A stretch of 64,000 bases of DNA. It comes from Glutamicibacter sp. B1. Its GTDB lineage: Bacteria; Actinomycetota; Actinomycetes; Actinomycetales; Micrococcaceae. A model generated the notes under the pieces. That model saw nothing but the letters and a program-made list of their open reading frames with translations. It ran no database searches and was not told where the DNA came from. The position numbers and the translations under genes were made by a program. Every line of letters starts with the position of its first letter. Position 1 is the first letter of the stretch. Shown here in pieces: positions 25,914-34,254 of this stretch. The stretch covers positions 3,162,001-3,226,000 of the forward strand of contig NZ_CP125942.1 in the NCBI RefSeq assembly GCF_039602135.1, given 5' to 3'.

Positions 25914-26747
25914 ATGAACCCTCCTCCCCTCGATCAATGGCAGTGCGCCGGATGCGCCGTGGAATTTCCACCAGGTCCCCAACCCCAGGGACTGTGCCCC
26001 ATCTGCGCGGATGAACGCCAATATATCCCCGGTGGCACCCAACGTTGGGTGAGAACCCCAGACTTGGTAGCTACCGGGCACGAGCTGACCCTCACTGAGC
26101 TTGAACCCGGGCTCACAGCACTCTCCTCCCCGGAAATCGGCATCGGTCAAAGTGCGTTGGTAGTTGAGACCACCGGAGGCAACCTACTCTTTGATGTTCC
26201 AGGACTCATCACCGAACAGACCGTTACTTGGCTTGAATCCCGTGGCGGGTTAGCCGGAATCGTGGCGAGCCATCCACATATGTACGGCGTCCAGCAGCAG
26301 TACAGCCAAGCCTTCGGTGATATTCCTATTTACGTGGCTCACAAGGATGCCCAATGGGTGCAATATTCTTCTGCGGCGATCACGTGGTGGAGCGAAGACT
26401 TTGAAGTGCTCCCCGGGGTGAGGCTGCGGCAATTGGGCGGGCATTTCCCGGGCAGCACCGTTGCTTGTTGGGAATCCGGAGCAGATGGGCGTGGAGTGCT
26501 TTTAGCTGGGGACGCTATCTTCCCGGTGGCCGATGGCAACGTGACTTTTCTTCGCAGCTATCCCAACCGCATTCCACTCTCGGCTGGGGTGGTACGACGC
26601 ATGGCCAGTAGCTTGGAGGATCTGGAGTTTGATCGTCTCTACAATAATTTCGCTGCTTGTATCCGGTCTGATGCTCACCGCATTGTGCAGTTTTCCGCAG
26701 AACGCTACGCACGGTGGGTTTCTGGAGAATTCGACCACCTGACCTGA
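25914..26747 (+). CDS. Metallo-beta-lactamase-fold protein with N-terminal zinc ribbon and altered metal motif
   Basis: 277 residues from ATG 25914 (AAGGAG 10 bases upstream). Residues 10-35 carry a zinc ribbon: CAGCAVEF then CPICADERQYI. The rest is a metallo-beta-lactamase fold with LLFDVPGLI, GGHFPGSTV and LLAGDAIF. The normal HxHxDH loop is replaced by ASHPHMYGVQQQYS, so only part of the di-metal site remains. As far as I recall, an actinobacterial and proteobacterial subfamily shares the SHPHxYG form and the zinc ribbon, so this is a family trait rather than decay. Substrate unknown. It converges on the MFS gene. Confidence 0.75.
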   Translation: MNPPPLDQWQCAGCAVEFPPGPQPQGLCPICADERQYIPGGTQRWVRTPDLVATGHELTLTELEPGLTALSSPEIGIGQSALVVETTGGNLLFDVPGLITEQTVTWLESRGGLAGIVASHPHMYGVQQQYSQAFGDIPIYVAHKDAQWVQYSSAAITWWSEDFEVLPGVRLRQLGGHFPGSTVACWESGADGRGVLLAGDAIFPVADGNVTFLRSYPNRIPLSAGVVRRMASSLEDLEFDRLYNNFAACIRSDAHRIVQFSAERYARWVSGEFDHLT

Positions 26748-26765
26748 AACCCCAGAAAATAAAAC

Positions 26766-26781
26766 ATTCCCATATGGGAAT
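26766..26781. repeat. Perfect 16-bp palindrome between convergent genes
   Basis: attcccatatgggaat in an AT-rich gap between the metallo-beta-lactamase-fold gene and the MFS gene, followed by TATTTAT. Too tight to form a good loop; it may be a weak bidirectional terminator or a protein-binding site. Confidence 0.35.
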
Positions 26782-26783
26782 AT

Positions 26784-27986
26784 TTATGCTTTACCCAAAG
26801 ATGGGTCGCGTTTGGAGAGGAATGATGCCAAGATCATCGCGACTGCTTGCAGAACCACTACGCAGAGCACCACGCTGTCCCAGCCATAGTGCATAAATGG
26901 GATACCAATCAGCCATCCCAGCACCGAGGAACCCACGTAGTACAGCAGGTTGTAGAGGCTGGAAGCCTGAGCGCGAGCCTCGGAGGCAAGCACCGGAACC
27001 CAACCGCTGGCCACCGCATGGGCTGCGAAGAAGCCTGCGGTAAAGATGAGTAGTCCGATGACAATCACGATGAGATTTCCGGCGAGGGTGAGCGCCAGGC
27101 CTACGGCGCTAAATGCGATGCTCAGGCGCAGGGTATTACGACGGCCAATTTTGGCCACCACCTTGCCACTGGCCACCGAGGTATAGGTTCCCGAAAGGTA
27201 GGCCAAGAACACCAAGGCTGCCAGCGAGGATGGAATCAGATACGGCGGGGCTTCTAACCGGAAGGCGAGGTAGTTGTAGACCGCGACAAAACCACCCATG
27301 AGCAGGAATCCCTGAGCGTAAACCAACATCATTTTCCCGCGCAAAGCTTGTCCAAACTTTGCCGCGATGGCCCGCAGGTTCTGGCCTTTGATGGGCGCGA
27401 ACCCTTGTGCGGTGGGAGCCTTGATCAAAAAAAACAGCGTGGCTAGCCCAGCCATGATGCTTACCCCCGCGATCCCCCAGCGCCATCCCGCGGGTTCCCC
27501 GATAAAGCTGGCGACCAGGCGCCCGGCCAACCCACCCAGGGTGGTTCCCGAAATGTAGGTGCCACTGGCTACTGCAACAGCTTTCGGGCTGACCTCGTCA
27601 ACCAGGAAAGCCAACGCAGATCCAGGCACCCCGGCCAGCGCAATGCCTTCAAAGAATCGGATGACTACCAGCGACTCAAAATTCGGTGACTGGGTGCTGA
27701 GCAATCCGAGGAGGACTGAGGCAATCAAGGCCGCACAGATAACTTTGCGCCGGCCAATTCGGTCCGAAATGATAGCCCACGGAGTCACTGCCAAAGCGAG
27801 TCCCAAGGTTGCTGAAGAAACTGCCAGCGCCGCCTGCGATGAGGTGATCTGGAAGTAGTTCGCGATCACCGGCAAGAGCCCCTGCACGGCATAAAGCTGT
27901 GAGAAGGTGGCAACACCGCTGGCAAATAGGGCCAGCAGCATTCCTCGATAGGCAGGGGTTTGTGGTTCATGTCCTGCGAAAGGCAC
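26784..27986 (-). CDS. MFS transporter (YnfM/arabinose-efflux type)
   Basis: 400 residues, 12 membrane helices. The MFS motif A lies in loop 2-3: WAIISDRIGRRKVICAALI. Further features are FFEGIALAGVPGSALAFLVDEV, the helix 5 region SGTYISGTTLGGLAGRLVASF, a long central loop (residues about 195-220) and AHAVASGWVPVLASEARAQASSLYNLLYYVGSSVLGW, which fit the YnfM/drug-efflux subgroup. Start GTG 27986, eight bases after AGGAG. It follows the CPBP protease gene after four bases and is probably cotranscribed with it. Confidence 0.85.
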   Translation of the reverse strand: MPFAGHEPQTPAYRGMLLALFASGVATFSQLYAVQGLLPVIANYFQITSSQAALAVSSATLGLALAVTPWAIISDRIGRRKVICAALIASVLLGLLSTQSPNFESLVVIRFFEGIALAGVPGSALAFLVDEVSPKAVAVASGTYISGTTLGGLAGRLVASFIGEPAGWRWGIAGVSIMAGLATLFFLIKAPTAQGFAPIKGQNLRAIAAKFGQALRGKMMLVYAQGFLLMGGFVAVYNYLAFRLEAPPYLIPSSLAALVFLAYLSGTYTSVASGKVVAKIGRRNTLRLSIAFSAVGLALTLAGNLIVIVIGLLIFTAGFFAAHAVASGWVPVLASEARAQASSLYNLLYYVGSSVLGWLIGIPFMHYGWDSVVLCVVVLQAVAMILASFLSKRDPSLGKA

Positions 27987-27990
27987 TGCT

Positions 27991-28761
27991 TTAGACTCCT
28001 GCAGGGATTAGTGGGTAGAGAAGGTAAACGACCAGAAGCGCGATGGTGTTATTCAGTACGTGCAACATGTAGGAATAGGCCATCGACTTGCCACTGAGAA
28101 TATAGGCAAGGCCCATCGTGATACCGAGCATGACGTACGGAACTACTTCAAACCACGAACCTATGCCTGCACCGATGAAGTGAATTCCTGCGAAGAGCAC
28201 GGTGGAAATGGGTAGACATATCCAGACATTGAGTTTGCGTGAGAGCTTGCCAATGAGCAGATGACGGAAGAAATACTCCTCAACAAACGGCCCAAAGAGC
28301 GCTGTCACCACCAGCATCACAGGAAGTGGCACTGTCGTTGCCATCCCTTCGAGGGCTGCTTGGTTTTCGCTGGTCACCGCTTGACCGGTAAGACCTGCAA
28401 TTAACGCATTGACCATGATGGTCAGGATCCAACCACCGGGCAGCATTAGCCACTTCGCCCACGGGTGGTAGCGCATGGTTTTAAAGGAGTCGAAGAACTG
28501 AGGCCCACACTGGATCATCGCCAAAACGAAGAACGTGACGTACAGGATGAGGTTGATCCCAAAAAGTGCCTGCTCTTGCGTGGAAAACGCTGTCATGTAG
28601 CCCGGGATGAGCGTGATCAGACTGGCCGCTCCACCGATAAAAAAGACCACATAGGCGATGACCGTAAACAGGTCACCTTTGCTGAATTTTCCGGCGTTAA
28701 AGACACGTTGCTTAGGCCGTACAGCCATGTATTGAACTGGGTGCTCTGGCCATTGTTGCAT
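27991..28761 (-). CDS. CPBP family intramembrane metalloprotease
   Basis: 256 residues with about seven membrane helices. The CPBP/Abi catalytic set is complete: EEYFFRHLLIGKL (EExxxR, about residues 169-175), FAGIHFIGAG (FxxxH) and YMLHVLNNTIAL (HxxxN). Related proteins process prenylated or secreted peptides (Rce1) or confer bacteriocin self-immunity; the substrate here is not known. First gene of a two-gene unit with the MFS exporter, so it could serve an exported product. Confidence 0.85.
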   Translation of the reverse strand: MQQWPEHPVQYMAVRPKQRVFNAGKFSKGDLFTVIAYVVFFIGGAASLITLIPGYMTAFSTQEQALFGINLILYVTFFVLAMIQCGPQFFDSFKTMRYHPWAKWLMLPGGWILTIMVNALIAGLTGQAVTSENQAALEGMATTVPLPVMLVVTALFGPFVEEYFFRHLLIGKLSRKLNVWICLPISTVLFAGIHFIGAGIGSWFEVVPYVMLGITMGLAYILSGKSMAYSYMLHVLNNTIALLVVYLLYPLIPAGV

Positions 28762-28858
28762 GGTACAAGCCTAATGGTCTTAGCTATGTATTTGCCTCAG
28801 GCGTGAGCGAGCAGACGCGGATCCGTCTTTATCCCTGATGTATGTGTCTTAGACATAC

Positions 28859-28912
28859 GTCGGGGCTCGGCGGTGAACACCGAGCCATCAGTGTTCACCG
28901 CCGAGCCCCGAC
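28859..28912 (-). terminator. Perfect 22-bp hairpin downstream of the aquaporin gene
   Basis: gtcggggctcggcggtgaac with final ac (28859-28880) and its exact complement (28891-28912), 10-nt loop. It starts 32 bases past the aquaporin stop on the same strand. There is no T-run, so it may be an L-shaped terminator, common in actinobacteria. Confidence 0.75.
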
Positions 28913-28943
28913 ACAAACAATCTGGGTCTACAAGGTTCAGTGC

Positions 28944-29708
28944 TTAGTTCCGGTCGAAACCTTCGCGCCCCTTGTCGACAAATGCTGGGAAGAGAACCTT
29001 GTAGCTCACTCCCGCAATAGCTGCACCAATAATTGGCGCCAAGATAAACAGCCAGACCTGCCCCAATGCTTCGGGTCCTGCAAACCAGGCAACGCCCAAG
29101 GAGCGAGCTGGGTTGACCGAGGTATTGGTAATCGGAATCGATACCAAGTGAATCAGGGTTAGCGAAAGGCCAATGGCCAAAGGCGCAAACCCCTTAGGCG
29201 CACGGTCATCGGTGGATCCCAGAATCACATAGAGGAAGATTGCCGTAAGCACGATTTCGGCCACCAACGCTGCAATCAGCGAATAGCCGTCGGGCGAACG
29301 GTCACCATATCCGTTGGAAGCGAAGCCAGAATCTACCGCGTTGAATCCATCCTTGCCCGAAGCAACCCAGAACAGCACCGCACCGGCTACCGAGGCAGCA
29401 ACAACCTGAGTAACGATGTACGGTCCAACATCCTTCCATGGGGTACGCCCGGCAAACGCTGTGCCCAGGGTGACCGCCGGGTTGAAGTGACCTCCAGAAA
29501 TATGCCCCACTGCGTAGGCCATGATCAGTACCGTCAGGCCGAAGGCCAGAGCGACACCAAGGAATCCAATCCCCATGTTGACGGACTCATCGGCAATGAC
29601 CTTTGCCGCGAAGATGGCCGAACCACAGCCACCGAAGACCAGCACAAATGTGCCCAAGAATTCTGCCGAAAGTTTTGCGCCAACAGTAGGCACGGATGTA
29701 TCAGACAT
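28944..29708 (-). CDS. aqpZ: Aquaporin Z-type water channel (MIP family)
   Basis: 254 residues, six helices and both pore half-helices: [18 protein letters not shown] and [17 protein letters not shown], each with the NPA box, plus [20 protein letters not shown] at the N-terminus. The sequence around the second NPA ([11 protein letters not shown]) resembles AqpZ rather than glycerol facilitators, so water is the likely substrate. It is a single-gene unit followed by a strong hairpin. Confidence 0.92.
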   Translation of the reverse strand: MSDTSVPTVGAKLSAEFLGTFVLVFGGCGSAIFAAKVIADESVNMGIGFLGVALAFGLTVLIMAYAVGHISGGHFNPAVTLGTAFAGRTPWKDVGPYIVTQVVAASVAGAVLFWVASGKDGFNAVDSGFASNGYGDRSPDGYSLIAALVAEIVLTAIFLYVILGSTDDRAPKGFAPLAIGLSLTLIHLVSIPITNTSVNPARSLGVAWFAGPEALGQVWLFILAPIIGAAIAGVSYKVLFPAFVDKGREGFDRN

Positions 29709-29889
29709 GCTTTCTTCCTTCCCTCGATGAAAATGCGAGTTCGCGGCCAGCTTAGGTCTCGCGAAGGTGTGAAGAATAGAGGCTTCATCAATTATTTCGT
29801 TATTTCTCGCAAATTATTCTCTTGTCAGAAAGTCCGCCTTCGAACCAGACCTTATCTTGAGAAGGTGGTTGCCTCTGGCGATGTCTCGA

Positions 29890-30966
29890 TCATCCAACGA
29901 CTCCACTGGAGTATTGCAGTCTTGGCCTCCGCTCAATGATGGCAGCGACGACAATCCCGACGATGACACCAAGCAGATTCCCCATGGCGCAGTCCCACAC
30001 CATCTGAATGCCAATCACGGGGTTCGCTAACTGAAGCATGAGAATGATCAATGGTGTGAAGAAGCTCAGGGCAAGACCATAGTTCCTAACCATGTAGGCC
30101 TCGGTGGGGAACATGAGCAAGATGATGCAACACCCGATGACCAGTTCACTGGGCTCCAGAAGTTGAAGTCCCAATAGCACGGCGATGCCAGCCAGCGTTC
30201 CGGCAATTCGATGAGCTCCCCGCTTGATTCGGCCCCGAGCATTACCTGCAGCCAGCGGAACGGCTGCTCCTGCCATCGTCCACTGCAGATGTTCGGCGTG
30301 CAGGAAAATACCAATGCTGCCGGCCACGAGGATGACGACTAGATAGGTTACGGCTCTCCGTCCGATATTTGGCCACGGTATCGGCAGGGTCTTTATTCCG
30401 TATTCGGCAGCTGGTCCAAAGCGCGCCATTTGTCCCAAGAGAATACTGAACAGTGCCGTGGCAACGAAGGCGACCAACCCGTCTAGGGCAAGGGTTTCAC
30501 CCACCGGTAGGGTACCTAATGCGCCAAAGGCAAAGAGTGGAAAGAATGCGCCGCCGGGTTTCAACCCGTGATGGTCTGCCACGACTGAACTCAGTACAGC
30601 CCAAAATATGCCGCCGGCCAATAGAGTCCATCCGTGCAGTCCCAGTGGTGCCACGGCGATGCCACAGATTCCGGCGCATAGCATCAGCGCCGCTCCCAGC
30701 AGCTGATCTTTAAGCCGTTGTAATCTGCGTGGGTCTCGCCCATACATCCCGACAACAGAACCGAAGACGGCATAGGCCAGAAGATCGCTGCGCTCCGTCA
30801 GCAACAGTGCGGTGCCTGGAATCCCGAGTCCTAAACCCACCCGAAGTGCCGGTCTGAGTTCCGGGCTGTGCGAGATCAGAAATAGTTGCCAATGGGTTCT
30901 TGGCCGTAGCTTGTGTCGAAGAGAGGGCAAGAGGCTCAACGAAAACGGCGAACGTTCGGCCATCAC
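29890..30966 (-). CDS. FUSC family membrane protein (second copy)
   Basis: 358 residues with two blocks of membrane helices (about 40-175 and 205-340) and a basic N-terminal tail. The second block (NIGRRAVTYLVVILVAGSIGIFLHAEHLQWTMAGAAVPL and RIKRGAHRIAGTLAGIAVLLGLQLL) has the FUSC pattern (R-G-x-x-R-x-x-G-T-x-x-G). It resembles the 246-1277 protein in topology but is clearly divergent. A LysR gene lies 186 bases upstream on the same strand and may regulate it. Confidence 0.75.
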   Translation of the reverse strand: MMAERSPFSLSLLPSLRHKLRPRTHWQLFLISHSPELRPALRVGLGLGIPGTALLLTERSDLLAYAVFGSVVGMYGRDPRRLQRLKDQLLGAALMLCAGICGIAVAPLGLHGWTLLAGGIFWAVLSSVVADHHGLKPGGAFFPLFAFGALGTLPVGETLALDGLVAFVATALFSILLGQMARFGPAAEYGIKTLPIPWPNIGRRAVTYLVVILVAGSIGIFLHAEHLQWTMAGAAVPLAAGNARGRIKRGAHRIAGTLAGIAVLLGLQLLEPSELVIGCCIILLMFPTEAYMVRNYGLALSFFTPLIILMLQLANPVIGIQMVWDCAMGNLLGVIVGIVVAAIIERRPRLQYSSGVVG

Positions 30967-31152
30967 GAGAACCGTGCAGCCTTCGGGTCAACCATGCGTT
31001 CCATGACGCTCTCCTCTTTGCTCGGTACAGGGAATCCACCGCCGGGGCGGTTGGGGTTTCTGCACTTAGCTTCGAGGATTTCACTTGATCAGATCAAACA
31101 ATTAGAACCAATCGATTCATCGGACATGGTTATCATCACTATTCAGAGAGAT

Positions 31153-32043
31153 TTATTCTTGAGGAAAAATCTCAAAAATTAGCCGATTTAACGCTTGAGA
31201 CATAAGACTTAACGGTTCTTCATCTTCCATGACCAACGAAATTTCCGACGTAACCTTCGGGTCATCTAGCTGGGTCTGCACGATGTCTGGCAGGTCTCCA
31301 ATCGGCGGTAGCCATTGGCGCGGGACGATACTCGCCCAACGTCCTGTGGCAACATGCGCCAACAAGGTCACGATCGAGTCGCACTCAATTCGCGGCTTTG
31401 CTTTCAGCCCGTGCTGCAACAGCGCTTGATCTAGCACTTGCCGCCCACGTAGCGAGGAATCAAGAAGACACAAGGGAAGCTGCAATGCTTGAGTCCACGA
31501 GCTCTGTCCCGGGCTGATCTGCATCTGCGGAGAAGTAAGAAGCACATGCTCTTCTGAATACAATCTGAAACTCCGCAGCCCTTCCACATCTTGTGGCTGC
31601 GCATATATGAGCCCGGCATCAAGTTCATAGTTGCGGATCTGTCGAACGATCTCGGCCGAATGAAGACTTGCCTGCACCTTGATGTTCACCAGTGGATGTT
31701 CTCGGGCGAAAGCATTGGTCAGTGCCACGACAGTTGATGACGCCGCAGGAACCGTGCCTACCCGAAGGGTCCCGGTCAGCCCGGCTTCGTGATGCGAAAC
31801 TTCCTGTTTCAGTGACTCGTGATCTTTGACGAGTTTCCGTGCCCACTTGAGTACGGTCTGCCCCTCGACGGTGAGCCCTTGAAAGGCATGGCCACGGCGG
31901 ACCAATGGCACTCCGAGTTCCTTTTCCAGCTTTCTGATTCCTTCGGAGAGCGCAGGCTGAGACACAGCGCATTCCTCGGCTGCGCGAGCAAAGTGTTGCT
32001 CGCGTGATAGCGCAATCAGGTATTCCAGCTGTCGAAGCATCAT
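31153..32043 (-). CDS. LysR family transcriptional regulator
   Basis: 296 residues, the standard LTTR length. HTH at residues 1-60: LRQLEYLIALSREQHFARAAEECAVSQPALSEGIRKLEKELGVPLVRRG. The effector domain (about 92-290) starts LTGTLRVGTVPAASS. The gene is upstream of the FUSC exporter on the same strand, so exporter control in response to an aromatic or acidic ligand is plausible. Confidence 0.9.
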   Translation of the reverse strand: MMLRQLEYLIALSREQHFARAAEECAVSQPALSEGIRKLEKELGVPLVRRGHAFQGLTVEGQTVLKWARKLVKDHESLKQEVSHHEAGLTGTLRVGTVPAASSTVVALTNAFAREHPLVNIKVQASLHSAEIVRQIRNYELDAGLIYAQPQDVEGLRSFRLYSEEHVLLTSPQMQISPGQSSWTQALQLPLCLLDSSLRGRQVLDQALLQHGLKAKPRIECDSIVTLLAHVATGRWASIVPRQWLPPIGDLPDIVQTQLDDPKVTSEISLVMEDEEPLSLMSQALNRLIFEIFPQE

Positions 32044-32111
32044 GACTCCATTGCATCACCTTCGCGGTGCACTCTTGCCATCGATGACTCGAAATATTCA
32101 CCAAAGAGAAA

Positions 32112-32152
32112 GCCCCGACCCAGGCAGTTGAATCAACTGTCTGGGTCGGGGC
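32112..32152 (-). terminator. Rho-independent terminator of the ABC exporter operon
   Basis: gccccgacccaggcagttga (32112-32131) pairs with tcaactgtctgggtcggggc (32133-32152), one G-U type mismatch; on the minus strand it is followed by TTTCTCTTT. It starts 18 bases after the ABC gene stop. Confidence 0.88.
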
Positions 32153-32169
32153 CAACCGATAAGTAGAAG

Positions 32170-34254
32170 CTACTCGGTTTCTTCCTTAGCCTCAGGCGCT
32201 GCGTCAGCAACGACCGGCGCACCAGCAGTTACCGAAGGAACTGCCGCGGTATCAGGATTTGCATCCACATCCTCAGCTGGACCAGCGAACTGCGACTGGT
32301 ACAACCGGTAGTACGCACCCTGGGTCTTGAGCAACTGCTCATGGTTACCCTGTTCCACAATCTTTCCGGCTTCCATCACCAAAATGGTGTCAGCGTCACG
32401 GATCGTTGAGAGACGGTGAGCAATCACGAAGCTCGTGCGATCACTGCGCAAGGCAGCCATCGCTTGCTGGACCAACAGTTCGGTACGCGTATCCACCGAG
32501 CTGGTCGCTTCATCAAGAATGAGCAAGGATGGGTTGGCCACAAACGCACGTGCAATCGTGATCAACTGCTTCTCACCAGCAGAGACGTTGGTACCTTCTT
32601 CATCAATGATGGTGTCGTAGCCATCGGGCAGGGCACGCACAAAGCGGTCCACGAAGGTTGCCTTGGCTGCGGCGATGACTTCCTCATCGGTAGCATCCAG
32701 TCGGCCGTAGCGAATGTTCTCCATGATGGTGCCACCAAAGAGCCAAGCATCCTGAAGCACCATGCCCACCTTGGAACGCAGATCAGCGCGCGAAAGCTGG
32801 GTGATGTCATGGTTATCCACCATGATCTTCCCGGAGTTCAGCTCGTAGAAGCGCATCACCAGGTTCACTAGCGTGGTCTTACCCGCACCGGTAGGACCGA
32901 CAATAGCCACGGTATGCCCCGGATCCGCGTCAAAGGACAAGTCCTCAATCAATGGCTTGTCCAAGGTGTAGGAGAAGGAAACATTCTGGAATGACACATG
33001 ACCATCGGTACGCTCAGGCAAAGTCGCCTGCGCATCTTCCGGATCCTGCTCTTCAGCATCCAAGAGTTCAAAGGTACGCTCTGCCGAAGCCACACCAGAC
33101 TGCAACATGTTCGCGACACCTGCGATCTGCCCCAAAGGCTGGGTGAACTCACGCGAGTACTGAATGAATGCCGTAGCATCGCCAAGGCTCATTGCACCAG
33201 AAGCTACGCGCAAACCACCAACAACGGCGATACCAACGTAGGAAAGGTAAGAAACGAAGTTCATCACTGGCATGATCATGCCGGAAACGAACTGCGCACC
33301 GAAGCTTGCCTTGTACAGTTCTTCGTTGCGGGCAGTGAAGCGGTCCACCATGTCATCTTCACGGCCGAAGACCTTCATCAGCTCGTGACCGGAGAAGGAC
33401 TCTTCAATCTGACCGTTCAGCGCACCGGTGTTCTTCCACTGCGCGGTGAACAACTTCTGCGCCTTTGAACCGATGATGCCAGCAGCCGCACCGGAAAGTG
33501 GCAAGGCTACCAGCGCGATGAGCGCCATCTGCCAAGAGACCACGAACATCATGATGACAATTCCGATGACCGTCATGATGGACTGCACCAACTGGCTCAG
33601 TGCCTGCTGCAACGCGTTTTGGATGTTGTCCACGTCGTTGGTGACGCGCGAGAGCACATCGCCACGCTGGCGGGTATCAAAGTAGTTCAGTGGCAAGCGG
33701 TTGAGCTTAGTTTCAACATCCTTACGCAGGTTGTATACCACGCGCATGACCAGCCTATTGAGCAACCATCCTGAAGCCCACGAGAAGATCGAAGCTACGA
33801 AATACATCGAGAGCACAATCAGGATGAACTGAGACAGCTGGGTGAAATCAATGCCCTGACCGGGCACAAAATTCACCTTAGAGAGCATATCGGCCTGAGT
33901 ACTCTGACCCGATGCACGAAGCTGCTCAATCACCGCCTCAGCAGGGGTGCCGGCTGGGATGTTTTTGCCAATCAAGCCAGCAAAAATGACGTCCATGGCC
34001 TTACCCAGAACGCGCGGTGCAACCACCGAGAGCACTACATAAACGGTGATCAACGCGAAGACTAAGACCATTCCCCACTTATATGGGGCCATGAGTCCAA
34101 CGAGGCGTTTGGCCGATGGCCAGAAGTGCTCAGCCTTACGTGCGGGGGCTCCACCGCTCCAGTCATCTGCACCGGCAGAAACTTCAAACTCGTCAATCTC
34201 GGCGAGCTCAGTATCAAGCTGTTCAGGCTGTGTATTTTTCTGCTTCTTTGCCAC
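32170..34254 (-). CDS. Heterodimeric ABC exporter subunit (half-transporter, catalytic Glu present)
   Basis: 694 residues: hydrophilic acidic N-terminal extension (about 60 residues), six-helix exporter domain (about 55-390, with an extra insert near 105-145), and an ATPase domain. Walker A VGPTGAGKTTLVNLV, Walker B LLILDEATSSVD with the catalytic Glu, H-loop IAHRLSTIRDAD. Its signature motif is the deviant VSAGEKQL instead of LSGGQ. The tail of about 45 residues is rich in Ala, Val and Asp. It follows its partner with no gap. Together they match the TM287/288, LmrCD and BmrCD type of multidrug exporter. Confidence 0.9.
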   Translation of the reverse strand: MAKKQKNTQPEQLDTELAEIDEFEVSAGADDWSGGAPARKAEHFWPSAKRLVGLMAPYKWGMVLVFALITVYVVLSVVAPRVLGKAMDVIFAGLIGKNIPAGTPAEAVIEQLRASGQSTQADMLSKVNFVPGQGIDFTQLSQFILIVLSMYFVASIFSWASGWLLNRLVMRVVYNLRKDVETKLNRLPLNYFDTRQRGDVLSRVTNDVDNIQNALQQALSQLVQSIMTVIGIVIMMFVVSWQMALIALVALPLSGAAAGIIGSKAQKLFTAQWKNTGALNGQIEESFSGHELMKVFGREDDMVDRFTARNEELYKASFGAQFVSGMIMPVMNFVSYLSYVGIAVVGGLRVASGAMSLGDATAFIQYSREFTQPLGQIAGVANMLQSGVASAERTFELLDAEEQDPEDAQATLPERTDGHVSFQNVSFSYTLDKPLIEDLSFDADPGHTVAIVGPTGAGKTTLVNLVMRFYELNSGKIMVDNHDITQLSRADLRSKVGMVLQDAWLFGGTIMENIRYGRLDATDEEVIAAAKATFVDRFVRALPDGYDTIIDEEGTNVSAGEKQLITIARAFVANPSLLILDEATSSVDTRTELLVQQAMAALRSDRTSFVIAHRLSTIRDADTILVMEAGKIVEQGNHEQLLKTQGAYYRLYQSQFAGPAEDVDANPDTAAVPSVTAGAPVVADAAPEAKEETE

